From an uncultured bacterium (lineage in GTDB: Bacteria > Actinomycetota > Coriobacteriia > Coriobacteriales > Coriobacteriaceae): a DNA stretch of 12,826 nucleotides. The notes under the pieces were generated by a model. The model had not been told where the DNA came from. It saw only the letters and a list, made by a program, of their open reading frames with translations, and ran no database searches. Both the position numbers and the translations under genes were made by a program. Of the stretch, positions 1 through 6,689 are shown piece by piece. The stretch covers positions 1 to 12,826 of the forward strand of contig CAJMMA010000054.1 in NCBI GenBank assembly GCA_905214435.1, in the 5' to 3' direction. Every line of letters begins with the position of its first letter. Within the stretch, counting starts at the first letter, position 1.

Positions 1-195
1 AAAGCACATTAAGTGCTTTCCTTTGCGTGCGGAACTCGCGACAAACTTAACCGCCGCCCCCAGCCCCGGAGACCCTCCCTGCCGTCACTTTCTTCAACCA
101 GTTTTGCGGGCGTGCGCCGCTGCGCGGCTAGCCCGCGTGTTCCTCGGCGGGGTTGGTCTGATTGTTCTGGTTGGACTTCTTACTTTGGCTCAAAG
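1..195. other. non-coding region at left edge with two inverted repeats
   Basis: I see no credible gene here. The small open frames crossing it run into the terminator at 196-230 and resemble no family. Two inverted repeats are visible. The first is AAAGCAC-ATTAA-GTGCTTT at 1-19, a perfect 7-base dyad that could end a gene left of the window or serve as an operator. The second is a two-part GC hairpin at 106-136, with outer arms GCGGGC/GCCCGC and inner arms GCCGC/GCGGC. What they do is unknown. Confidence 0.5.
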
Positions 196-230
196 AAAAA
201 CGGGAGATGCCTTGTGCATCCCCCGTTTTT
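196..230 (-). terminator. Rho-independent terminator after the phosphodiesterase gene
   Basis: The two arms are 15 bases each around a 5-base loop. On the minus-strand transcript all 15 pairs form, one of them a G-U wobble (221 with 205). The plus-strand transcript would have an A-C mismatch at that place, so the hairpin is built for the minus direction. The last five pairs are A-U and supply the U-tract (UUUUU). It begins 7 bases after the stop codon at 238-240, the usual spacing. Confidence 0.85.
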
Positions 231-237
231 GTTGCGG

Positions 238-705
238 TTAGTCTAGGTCAATAAACTTGGTACTTATGACATGGCCGTCTTTTACTAGCATTCTGGCCAT
301 AGTGGGGCCTCGGCTGCCTCTGGGGTAGCTGGCGCTGCCCGGGTTGAGGACTAGGCAGCGGCCCACCTGGGCTTCTTTGGTTACGTGGGTGTGGCCGTTG
401 ATGGCTACGTCTACGGATCCCACCGGAAGGTCTTCGCGGTAATGGGCTACGGCGAATTTGAGGCCTTCGTAGGTAAAGAGCGCAAGACGGTCTACATCGG
501 GACCGTAGTCGCGGTAGTAATCGTTGTTGCCCAAGACGGCCCGCACGGGGGCGATGGTGCATAGGTGCTCGTAGTCCATCTCTGACGTGAGGTCGCCGGC
601 GTGGATGATCAGATCTGCGCCCTCAAGCTCATCCAAGAGCGCAGGCGATAAATAGCCGTGGGTGTCCGAGATGATGTCGATACGCTTGGCGCTTGCACTG
701 TTCAT
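238..705 (-). CDS. YfcE/MJ0936-like metallophosphoesterase
   Basis: Predicted cytosolic phosphodiesterase of the small calcineurin-like superfamily (YfcE/MJ0936 group), 155 residues, the normal size. The two-metal motifs appear in order: D14-T-H16, G-D38, G59-N60-N-D, H88, and G-H105-T-H107. Family members cleave model phosphodiesters, but the natural substrate is generally unknown. H88 is followed by Tyr instead of the usual Gly, a small departure. I chose ATG at 703-705 because GGAAGG lies about 7 bases before it; an in-frame ATG at 742-744 would add 13 residues, lies beside the upstream T-run and has no ribosome site. It follows RR1 on the same strand, but a terminator lies between them, so co-expression is not assured. 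No promoter was recognised in the short gap. Confidence 0.9.
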   Translation of the reverse strand: MNSASAKRIDIISDTHGYLSPALLDELEGADLIIHAGDLTSEMDYEHLCTIAPVRAVLGNNDYYRDYGPDVDRLALFTYEGLKFAVAHYREDLPVGSVDVAINGHTHVTKEAQVGRCLVLNPGSASYPRGSRGPTMARMLVKDGHVISTKFIDLD

Positions 706-746
706 GGGATCCCTTCCGCAAAAAAAACGATTCGGCAGATACATAC

Positions 747-797
747 AAAAAAGGCCCCACGGCCCCGCAGACGATGGGTCTACAGGGCTGCGGGGCC
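747..797 (-). terminator. Rho-independent terminator after RR1
   Basis: The perfect arms GGCCCCGCAG/CTGCGGGGCC (761-770 with 788-797) enclose a 17-base loop. On the minus strand they are followed by GTGGGGCC and then six T residues (747-752). A second GGGGCC beside the U-tract could pair with the same 5' arm, so two registers are possible. The hairpin starts 6 bases after the RR1 stop codon, which marks it as that gene's terminator. It lies about 40 bases before the next gene's start. Confidence 0.8.
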
Positions 798-803
798 AGT
801 GTG

Positions 804-1520
804 CTAGAGACTCAGAGCCTTCTTGAGCGGCACGACGCGGCGGCGCGAAACCGGCACGCGTTCGTCGACGCCCGTAATGCCCAGCTGGATGGCGCCCGAG
901 GGCACCGTCTCAACGTCCGTGACGCACGCTAGGTTGACGATATAGCGGCGGTGAACACGGAAGAAGCCAAAGTCGCAGAGCTTGGCCTCAAACTGCGCCA
1001 GCGAGGTCGTCGACAAAAAGCGATCATCGACGGTATAGATGCAGGAGTAATCGTCCTTTGCCATGATAAAGCGGATGTCATCCACGGGAATGAGCACCTT
1101 GCGGCCGCCCTTTTCCACCGGGATACGCTCGATGGTCACTTTGCTGTCCGTAACCGGCTTGGCGCGTTGCATGACCTTCTCGATCGCGCGATCCAAGCGA
1201 GCTTCCTCGACAGGCTTCATCAGATAATCGACGGCATCGACGTCGAATGCCTCGACCGCATGGTCGCTATACGCAGTCACAAACACGATCGCCGGCGGAT
1301 TTTTGAGCTTATGCAGCGCCTCGGCAAGTTGCAGGCCCGAGGCACCGGGCATCGAGATATCGAGAAACACGACATCCACGCGACTTTCCATAAGCATCTC
1401 GATGGCGGAGCGGACGCTCGACGCCTCCGTGATCGTGCCGATCTTGCCCGTTTGCTCGAGCAGGAAGCGAAGCTCCGAGCGAGCCGGCGCCTCATCATCC
1501 ACAATCATCGCACGCAGCAT
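804..1520 (-). CDS. LytTR-family response regulator 1 (RR1)
   Basis: DNA-binding response regulator of 238 residues, partner of the kinase just upstream. The receiver domain (about 2-120) shows the acidic pair D8-D9, the phospho-acceptor D54 in FLDISMPG, T82 and K102 (MKPVEEARLD). A LytTR domain (about 135-238) follows, with the typical FFRVHRRYIVNL core and the VPVSRRR end. LytTR regulators bind pairs of direct repeats near promoters. I chose ATG at 1518-1520, preceded by GAAAGG about 10 bases upstream; an in-frame TTG at 1539-1541 would add 7 residues with no better site. It starts 72 bases after the HK1 stop, the gap holding one hairpin, and its own stop is followed at once by a terminator. 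It is closely similar to RR2 (6690-7424). Target genes cannot be read from the protein; regulation of its own operon is a reasonable guess. Confidence 0.93.
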   Translation of the reverse strand: MLRAMIVDDEAPARSELRFLLEQTGKIGTITEASSVRSAIEMLMESRVDVVFLDISMPGASGLQLAEALHKLKNPPAIVFVTAYSDHAVEAFDVDAVDYLMKPVEEARLDRAIEKVMQRAKPVTDSKVTIERIPVEKGGRKVLIPVDDIRFIMAKDDYSCIYTVDDRFLSTTSLAQFEAKLCDFGFFRVHRRYIVNLACVTDVETVPSGAIQLGITGVDERVPVSRRRVVPLKKALSL

Positions 1521-1545
1521 AGGGATAAAACCTTTCGTCAACTAA

Positions 1546-1583
1546 CTACGCCGGGCGTCCGTCGCATGACGTTGAGCCCGTAG
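1546..1583. other. hairpin between HK1 and RR1, U-tract only in the antisense direction
   Basis: The arms CTAC/GTAG (1546-1549 with 1580-1583) and GGGC/GCCC (1553-1556 with 1576-1579) form an interrupted stem. An inner CGTC-GCAT-GACG hairpin sits at 1560-1571. On the plus strand the stem is followed by CTTTTTATTTT, like an intrinsic terminator. On the minus, coding strand no T-run follows. It may be an mRNA-processing or stabilising hairpin between the kinase and regulator cistrons, or a stop for antisense RNA. Confidence 0.4.
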
Positions 1584-1592
1584 CTTTTTATT

Positions 1593-2936
1593 TTACTCTT
1601 GAATGTCAAAGATGCTCTCTGACAAATCAAGATGAAGGAGCACTTTGGTGCCCTTGCCCGGCGCCGATTCGACACGCGTATAGGAGTGCGGCCCAAAAAA
1701 GCGATGGATGCGCTCCGAAATATTGTGCATGGCCACACCGGCGCCGCCACCCTGAGGAGAGCTGGCGTCGGGACGGGCAGAGCGCTCGTCAAACAGTCTG
1801 GCGGCGGTACCCTCATCCATGCCCACGCCATTATCGGCCACGGCAATCAAGATTGCATCCTCGCCGTCTTGGTGAACGGTCACGTCGATCCTCAGGGCGT
1901 CGTCATCGCCCATACCATGACGCACGGCGTTCTCGACAATCGGCTGGATCACGAACGCCGGCACCAGCGTATCTTCCACGTCCTCGGACACATCGAACGT
2001 CGCAAGCACGCGGTCCTCGCCAAAGCGGGCCTTCTCAAAGGTAAGGTAGCGCTTGGTCTGTGCGACCTCGCGCGAGACCGGAATAAGCGATCCCGAGTTG
2101 TCGAGCGTGGCGCGATAGAACGATGAGAACTCACGAAGCAGTTCGCGGGCCCGCAGCGGGTCGGTGCGCGTAAACGATGCAATGGTGTTCAGCGTGTTGA
2201 ACAGGAAGTGCGGGTTAATCTGCGCCTGCAGCGCACGCACCTCGGCGCGCGCTGTGAGTTCCTTTTGCACCTCGAGCTCGTGGATGGCGAGCTGCGTGGA
2301 CAAGATCTCGGCAAAGCCCGAGGCAAGCGCGTACTGGGTACGGTCGACGGCGCGCGGGGTCTTGTAGTAGAACTTGAGCGTGCCGACGGTACGATCGCCC
2401 ACCTTGATGGGGGCGATAATGCCGGCGGGGACTTGGTTGTGCGAGCCGTCCGAGCCCACGACATCCACCATACGGTTGAACGATTGCACGATGCCATGTT
2501 CGATAACGTAGCGTGTGGCAAGCGTGTGGATGGGAGTATCGGGCAGCAGTTTTTCCTCAAACTCGCCCGCGCAGGCAAGCACGTTGTCCTCGTCGGTGAT
2601 GGCCACCGTCATGGCGCGCGTCTCGGGCAAAATGCGCCGGCACACCAAACGCGCCGACTCCTGCGTCAGACCGCCCTTAATGTCCTCGAGCATGGCCGAG
2701 GCCACCGAGAGCGTCTCCTCGGTGTACTGGGAGCGCACCGAATCGGGATTGAGCGTCAAAAAGATAAAGATGCACAGAAAGATGCACAGCAGCGCGCAGG
2801 CAATCACCGTGGCGATCGGCTCGATACCGGTCACCAAGGCAAAAATAAAGTACACCAGCACGCAAATGGCGCATGCAACGGCAATGATGCGAAAGATTGA
2901 TATTGAACTATCGCGCTGGGCGCGGCGGTCGATCAT
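1593..2936 (-). CDS. LytS/YpdA-type sensor histidine kinase 1 (HK1)
   Basis: Membrane sensor kinase of 447 residues. Two hydrophobic helices (about 13-36 and 40-62) form a short N-terminal anchor with almost no outside loop. A GAF-like region follows (about 75-215), with the fold's AGIIAPI and VGTLKFYY strands. Then come the His_kinase motif QINPHFLFNTLN with phospho-acceptor H243, and a HATPase_c domain with N336 (N box), D368-N-G-V-G (G1) and the Gly-rich stretch 397-400 (G2). It lacks the 5TM LytS sensor, so the signal is probably sensed at or inside the membrane; the ligand is unknown. Its ATG overlaps the GT stop in ATGA, and its ribosome site (GGAGG) lies inside the GT coding region, which indicates translational coupling. 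RR1 follows and is the likely phosphate acceptor. HK2 (7463-8848) is a clear paralogue. Confidence 0.93.
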   Translation of the reverse strand: MIDRRAQRDSSISIFRIIAVACAICVLVYFIFALVTGIEPIATVIACALLCIFLCIFIFLTLNPDSVRSQYTEETLSVASAMLEDIKGGLTQESARLVCRRILPETRAMTVAITDEDNVLACAGEFEEKLLPDTPIHTLATRYVIEHGIVQSFNRMVDVVGSDGSHNQVPAGIIAPIKVGDRTVGTLKFYYKTPRAVDRTQYALASGFAEILSTQLAIHELEVQKELTARAEVRALQAQINPHFLFNTLNTIASFTRTDPLRARELLREFSSFYRATLDNSGSLIPVSREVAQTKRYLTFEKARFGEDRVLATFDVSEDVEDTLVPAFVIQPIVENAVRHGMGDDDALRIDVTVHQDGEDAILIAVADNGVGMDEGTAARLFDERSARPDASSPQGGGAGVAMHNISERIHRFFGPHSYTRVESAPGKGTKVLLHLDLSESIFDIQE

Positions 2937-4120
2937 TCGGCCCCCTCCAGGATACTGATCAGTTGTGCGTCACGCCAAAGCCCGTCCATGATCTTGGGCC
3001 AAAAGCTCTGGAAACGCAGGTAGCTTGCAGCGTTTTGGCGCGCATAGGCCTTTGCCTCGCCGATACCATGGCGCCAAATGCGCAGGTAGCCCTCATGCTC
3101 GCGGGTAAACACGCTGCGGACCATAGCGGTCTTGCGCACGCGGTCGTCGAGCTCGCGCGAAATCCACGGGCCCGGGTAGGGCATGAGCGATGCCGCCGTA
3201 ACGGGGATGAGCTCCTTTTGATGCGCGGCGAACGTCAACTTGGCCCGTTCGTAGTACCAACGGTATACATCCTGCATAAAGCGCGGTGAGCGCTTTTCGG
3301 ACTCCGGAGGCAGATGGCGCACGGTCCACTCGTTATCAAACCACACGTCGTAGCCAAACATACGCATGTTAAAGAGGTAATCCAAGTCCTCGCCGCGGGT
3401 GATAAACGGGTCAAAGGCCACACGCGTAAAGGCGCGGGCGTGCAGGGCCATCAGGCCGCCGCACACGTAGTTGGAGCGCGAGATGCGGGTGCCCGAGAGC
3501 GCCTTTTTCATCCAACGGTTGAACTCGATGCGCTTGGTCCACCAACGATGGCAGATGCCCGCCTTGTCCGTGGGAGCCAGCGGCGAGCCGTCGCGATCGT
3601 AGAAATAGCCGCTCTTGACCAAGATCGGCAAGCCCTGACGCGTCTGCTGCCCCAACGCATAGGTCGCGCGCTTCATAAAGTCGGCGTCGATGACAGTCTC
3701 ATCGTCATCCAAAAAGATAACCGCGTCATGCCCCAGCACAGCGGCACAGGCTAGCCCCATGTTGCGGATGGCACCGTAGCCTCGCAGGCTCACGCACTCG
3801 CCCGAACCCTTGGGCGCGATCTGAGCAACCCGGTCTGCGATGCGCGAGGCCTGGGTGTTGGTGACAACGGTGACCTTGAGCGTGGGATGCGCGTCGACAA
3901 TCTCGTGCACGCGCAGCGACACATCGGCTGTGGCAGAAACAGGACAGACCACCAAAAGGATGATGCGCGGGATGTCGCACACCTGCTCAAGCGAGGCCAG
4001 GCAGCGGTCGAGTTCGGGATTGTCTGCGTTGAGTCGCGTCGAATGGTCATAGGTGCCAGGGGCGTTTGCGCAAGCGTCATCGCCCGCCCAATACGTTGGA
4101 ATCACGACCGTGGCGTTCAT
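2933..4120 (-). CDS. family 2-like glycosyltransferase, first gene of the HK1/RR1 operon
   Basis: Predicted GT-A-fold glycosyltransferase of 395 residues. Evidence: the N-terminal strand TVVIPTY, the metal/sugar-nucleotide motif FLDDDE (D138-D140), an acceptor-side Y-V-C-G-G (218-222) and R-G-E-D-L-D-Y (242-248), where the acidic residues probably include the catalytic base. H269-L-P-P lies downstream, where many GT-A enzymes have a metal-binding His. There is no signal peptide or clear membrane helix, so it should work on the inner face of the membrane. Donor and acceptor are unknown; a cell-envelope or exopolysaccharide sugar is plausible. The start has a strong site (AGGGAGGG about 8 bases upstream). 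The last bases overlap HK1's start (ATGA), so expression is tied to a two-component system. The leader carries a terminator-like hairpin and a repeat cluster. Confidence 0.82.
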   Translation of the reverse strand: MNATVVIPTYWAGDDACANAPGTYDHSTRLNADNPELDRCLASLEQVCDIPRIILLVVCPVSATADVSLRVHEIVDAHPTLKVTVVTNTQASRIADRVAQIAPKGSGECVSLRGYGAIRNMGLACAAVLGHDAVIFLDDDETVIDADFMKRATYALGQQTRQGLPILVKSGYFYDRDGSPLAPTDKAGICHRWWTKRIEFNRWMKKALSGTRISRSNYVCGGLMALHARAFTRVAFDPFITRGEDLDYLFNMRMFGYDVWFDNEWTVRHLPPESEKRSPRFMQDVYRWYYERAKLTFAAHQKELIPVTAASLMPYPGPWISRELDDRVRKTAMVRSVFTREHEGYLRIWRHGIGEAKAYARQNAASYLRFQSFWPKIMDGLWRDAQLISILEGAE

Positions 4121-4146
4121 GCCTTACCCTCCCTGCAACACAAAAA

Positions 4147-4177
4147 CGGGACGCCGCCAAACACAGGCGACGCCCCG
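4147..4177 (-). terminator. terminator-like hairpin in the GT leader (possible attenuator)
   Basis: The 12-base arms (4147-4158 with 4166-4177) enclose a 7-base loop. On the minus strand all 12 pairs form, two as G-U wobbles; the plus strand would have two mismatches. TTTTT (4142-4146) follows directly. It lies 115 bases after the MFS stop codon, unusually far for that gene's terminator, and only 26 bases before the GT start codon. A possible -10 box (4194-4199) lies just upstream, so the hairpin would sit near the 5' end of the GT-HK1-RR1 transcript. Confidence 0.7.
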
Positions 4178-4193
4178 CGACCTAGCTGATTCC

Positions 4194-4199
4194 ATCATA
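4194..4199 (-). promoter_or_regulatory. candidate -10 box (TATGAT) of the GT-HK1-RR1 operon
   Basis: TATGAT on the minus strand matches the -10 consensus at 5 of 6 bases and is preceded by GTGGG. A near copy lies before the phospholipase-like gene (6630-6635). No good -35 is present at 16-18 bases; instead the ATTGC/GCAAT cluster (4216-4243) covers that region, which would fit an activator-dependent promoter. This rests on sequence only. Confidence 0.4.
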
Positions 4200-4215
4200 C
4201 CCACTTGGGCAAATC

Positions 4216-4243
4216 ATTGCTCGCAAGTCGCAATGTTTATTGC
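4216..4243. repeat. ATTGC/GCAAT half-site cluster (candidate operator)
   Basis: Three pentamers lie within 28 bases on the plus strand: ATTGC (4216-4220), GCAAT (4230-4234) and ATTGC (4239-4243). The first two form a 6-base dyad, CATTGC-N9-GCAATG. A tandem TCGCAAG-TCGCAAT overlaps it at 4221-4234. Relative to the candidate -10 of the GT operon, the cluster covers about -29 to -56, where an activator would bind. A similar set lies upstream of HK2. Confidence 0.4.
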
Positions 4244-4291
4244 GGATAACCCCAAAAGAGTACCGTGGACAGGCACAATAGCCGCTCGCTC

Positions 4292-5551
4292 CTATGCGGC
4301 ATGCTCTGCCGCCCGAGTCATGCGGGACAGGCGGACCAGTAGCATAAAGCCAACGACCAGCAGCACGCCAATGGAAAGGACGCCCAGCGACGGGTTGCCG
4401 GTCAGCGAGGTGACGACCGACACCAGGAAGGTGCCCATAACGCTTGCATAACGACCAAAGATGTCAAAGAAGCCGTAGTACTCGTTGGACTTTTCCTTGG
4501 GGATAATGCGGCCAAAGTAGCTACGGCTGAGCGCCTGCACACCGCCCTGGAACAGGCCGACCATAATGGCAAGCACCCAGAATTCAAAGGCGGTCTTTAG
4601 GAAGAACGCGGCGAACAGCACAATCCCCATGTAGGCGGCGACCGCCACCAGGATCATGTTGAGCGTGCCCACGCGTCCGGCGAGCTTGCCGTAGATGATG
4701 GCGGACGGAAAGGCCACGAACTGCGTAACGAGCAGCGCCAGCACCAGCTGCGTCGAATCGATGCCCAAGGCCGATCCGTAACTGGTGGCCATGGAAATGA
4801 CCGTGTGCACACCGTCGATATAGAAGAAGAACGCGATCATGTAGACCAGCACGGTCTTATTGTGGGCAATCTCGCGCATGGTGTGTCCGACCTCGGAGAA
4901 CACACCGCCCACGATGTGGCCGATGGTGTCCTCGGGACCGCGCTCGCGACCGTACTTTTGCTTATAGGTGCGAATGAGCGGCAGGGTAAAGATGAGCCAC
5001 CAGGCACCAGTGATGATAAACGACAGACGCGTTGCCAGCATGGTGGGGATGCCAAGAGCGGGGCCACCCATGATGAGCGCCAGGCAGATGACGAACGGCA
5101 CGGTGGAACCGATGTAGCCCCAGGCATAACCCGAGCTGGACACGGCGTCCATGCGCTCGTCGGTGGTAATGTCAGGCAGCATGGCGTCGTAGAACGTCAT
5201 AGAAGAGTTAAGGCCGATGGTGCACAGCACGTACACGGTCAAAAATGCCATGGCAGACATTGGGATAGCCTGCGCCAGGCAAAGCACCAGGCCCGTGAGG
5301 AAGAAGCCCAAGAAGAACTTGATCTTGTTGCCGGCGTAGTCGGCAAGTGCGCCCAGAATGGGCATGAGCATGGCGATGACCAGCGAGGCGATCGTCTGCG
5401 CATTGCCCCAAGCGACCACCAGGTCGGCCGAGGAAGCGCCGGTATTGATGGCGTTAAAGTAAATGGGCACCACCGAGGTATTGAGCAGCACGAGGGCCGA
5501 ATTGCCCACATCGTACATAACCCAGTTACGCTCGAGCTTGGTGTATTTCAT
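4292..5551 (-). CDS. MFS transporter of the UMF1 (Atg22-like) family
   Basis: Integral membrane carrier of 419 residues with about 12 hydrophobic helices. The family is recognised from the N-terminal signature W-V-M-Y-D-V-G-N-S-A (10-19), the loop D71-Y-A-G-N-K after helix 2, FFFYIDGVHT near residue 241, QFVAFPSA near 277, and LSRSYFGRIIPKEKSNEYYG (341-360) before helix 11. Yeast Atg22 exports amino acids from the vacuole; bacterial substrates are mostly unknown. The length is typical and the gene looks intact. The start ATG has GAAGGG about 9 bases upstream. The gap to the phospholipase-like gene is about 100 bases, with a weak -10-like TACGAT at 5593-5598. No terminator closely follows the stop; the first hairpin is 115 bases further, next to the GT gene. 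Confidence 0.9.
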   Translation of the reverse strand: MKYTKLERNWVMYDVGNSALVLLNTSVVPIYFNAINTGASSADLVVAWGNAQTIASLVIAMLMPILGALADYAGNKIKFFLGFFLTGLVLCLAQAIPMSAMAFLTVYVLCTIGLNSSMTFYDAMLPDITTDERMDAVSSSGYAWGYIGSTVPFVICLALIMGGPALGIPTMLATRLSFIITGAWWLIFTLPLIRTYKQKYGRERGPEDTIGHIVGGVFSEVGHTMREIAHNKTVLVYMIAFFFYIDGVHTVISMATSYGSALGIDSTQLVLALLVTQFVAFPSAIIYGKLAGRVGTLNMILVAVAAYMGIVLFAAFFLKTAFEFWVLAIMVGLFQGGVQALSRSYFGRIIPKEKSNEYYGFFDIFGRYASVMGTFLVSVVTSLTGNPSLGVLSIGVLLVVGFMLLVRLSRMTRAAEHAA

Positions 5552-5592
5552 GGACAGGGACCCTTCGTATTTGCCCGATATGCAGTTAGTTC

Positions 5593-5598
5593 ATCGTA
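5593..5598 (-). promoter_or_regulatory. weak candidate -10 box for the MFS gene
   Basis: TACGAT preceded by GGGG and followed by G on the minus strand, about 42 bases before the start codon. It resembles the GTGGG-YATRATGG motif found before GT and the phospholipase-like gene, but less closely (4 of 6 against the -10 consensus), and no -35 stands out at the right distance. Confidence 0.25.
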
Positions 5599-5652
5599 CC
5601 CCAATTGTCCAGAAGCACCGGTAAGGATTCGGCAAAGGGGCACGCATGAGCC

Positions 5653-6597
5653 CTATTCCTCGCGGTCGAACTCCTCATCGGCATTGAGCACGCGACCGCT
5701 GTAATTGACATGGTTGGTCACGGCTTCCATATCGCCGGTCTCGATAAAGCGGGCAACCGTGCACTCGTAATCGAGCAGCGCGCGGTCAAAGACCTCGGGG
5801 AAGCTCTCGGTCGAGACTTCATCGGTAAAGGGGTTCTTCCATGCCAAGTGGCCCAGGTTGCCGGTACGCTCGGGCAGCTCGGTCGTCACGCGGTGCGCAA
5901 GGCCGTCGAGCAGCGAGTAGTCGTGCACCAAGCCCTCAACCAGCGAGATCGCGCGCGTCTTTGCGGAGCCGGCCGGCTCAATCGCGCGGTAAAGTCGCTG
6001 CATATTGGCAACGGCAGCACCGTACTCCCCCGCCGGAATGTCAATGCCGTACACGCGTCCGGCAACATAGCTCATCAGCACGCCGGCCACGCGATTGATG
6101 CGATCGGTGGTGACGATCTCGCCCGCCGGCGGGTAATCGTCGACCGTAGCGCCATCGCGTTTAAGCTGCAGCATCAGTACATCCAGGTCGCTCTCGATCA
6201 CGGCATGGACCTGACTGCTCGAATCCTCAAGCTCTGAATCGGACTCCACGATGCCAAACTGCTGCTCATAGACAAAGGGGTGAGCGTTGCGGTCGAGCAC
6301 GTAATGAGACAGCAGGCCCAGCGCAAAGGCACGACCCAAGCTGGCATCGCGCGGCAGCAGATGCGACACGCCGTCGCGCAGGCACGCGAACTGGCGAGAC
6401 ATGCGCGACCGATGCATGACCTGCGCCAGCAGCGTGCAGTCGGAAACACGCGGTGTCAGAATGTGAAAGAAAAACGGGTCGGGGCCTTGGTTGCCCAAGA
6501 TAAAGGCAATGCGCTCTTCATCGGACGTGATGACGCCCTGCGGAAGACGGTCGATGCTTTCCTCGCCAAACAGATGATGGGTGATAAGCGCGGGCAT
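5653..6597 (-). CDS. zinc-dependent phospholipase C-like protein (Zn_dep_PLPC family)
   Basis: Predicted 314-residue protein of the zinc-dependent phospholipase C superfamily (PF00882-type). Seen: an N-terminal MPALITHHLFGEE with H7/H8, N36-Q-G-P-D40-P-F-F-F, and the helix motif L-L-S-H98-Y-V-L-D102-R-N-A-H106-P, followed by H131 and E135. These His and Asp residues are the usual zinc ligands. There is no signal peptide, unlike secreted clostridial alpha-toxin, so this is probably a cytosolic relative and not a toxin; its substrate is unknown. I chose ATG at 6595-6597, with GAAAGGATC about 4-12 bases upstream; an upstream in-frame ATG (6625-6627) would add 10 residues ahead of the conserved MPA. 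The gene follows RR2 after 92 bases with no terminator, so it may be partly co-transcribed with RR2. Confidence 0.83.
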   Translation of the reverse strand: MPALITHHLFGEESIDRLPQGVITSDEERIAFILGNQGPDPFFFHILTPRVSDCTLLAQVMHRSRMSRQFACLRDGVSHLLPRDASLGRAFALGLLSHYVLDRNAHPFVYEQQFGIVESDSELEDSSSQVHAVIESDLDVLMLQLKRDGATVDDYPPAGEIVTTDRINRVAGVLMSYVAGRVYGIDIPAGEYGAAVANMQRLYRAIEPAGSAKTRAISLVEGLVHDYSLLDGLAHRVTTELPERTGNLGHLAWKNPFTDEVSTESFPEVFDRALLDYECTVARFIETGDMEAVTNHVNYSGRVLNADEEFDREE

Positions 6598-6629
6598 AAT
6601 GATCCTTTCGATTTCATTCGATGCCACCC

Positions 6630-6656
6630 ATTATGCCCACCGCGCGCCCATGCCAA
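6630..6656 (-). promoter_or_regulatory. candidate promoter of the phospholipase-like gene
   Basis: On the minus strand TTGGCA (6651-6656, 5 of 6 to the -35 consensus) is separated by 15 bases from CATAAT (6630-6635, 5 of 6 to the -10 consensus). The spacing is shorter than the usual 17. The -10 flanks, GTGGG before and GG after, match the candidate -10 before GT. Transcription would begin about 26 bases before the chosen ATG. Confidence 0.4.
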
Positions 6657-6689
6657 ACCTGCGATGGTAAACGACAGCACGCAAGCCTC

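Noticed and set aside
13..246. Plus-strand frames of 77 and 72 codons at the left edge
   Set aside because: They cross the phosphodiesterase terminator, have no ribosome site, and one hydrophobic stretch is not enough to call a membrane peptide.
706..744. Longer start for the phosphodiesterase (ATG at 742-744)
   Set aside because: The extension is not family-like and lies next to the T-run of the previous terminator, while the ATG at 703-705 has a well-placed GGAAGG.
951..2900. Plus-strand frames of 210, 164 and 230 codons opposite RR1 and HK1
   Set aside because: Shadows of the well-supported regulator and kinase genes. None has a domain.
4805..5704. 299-codon plus-strand frame opposite the MFS gene
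   Set aside because: Antisense shadow rich in His, Gly and Asp, spanning two unrelated minus-strand genes, with no ribosome site or recognisable domain.
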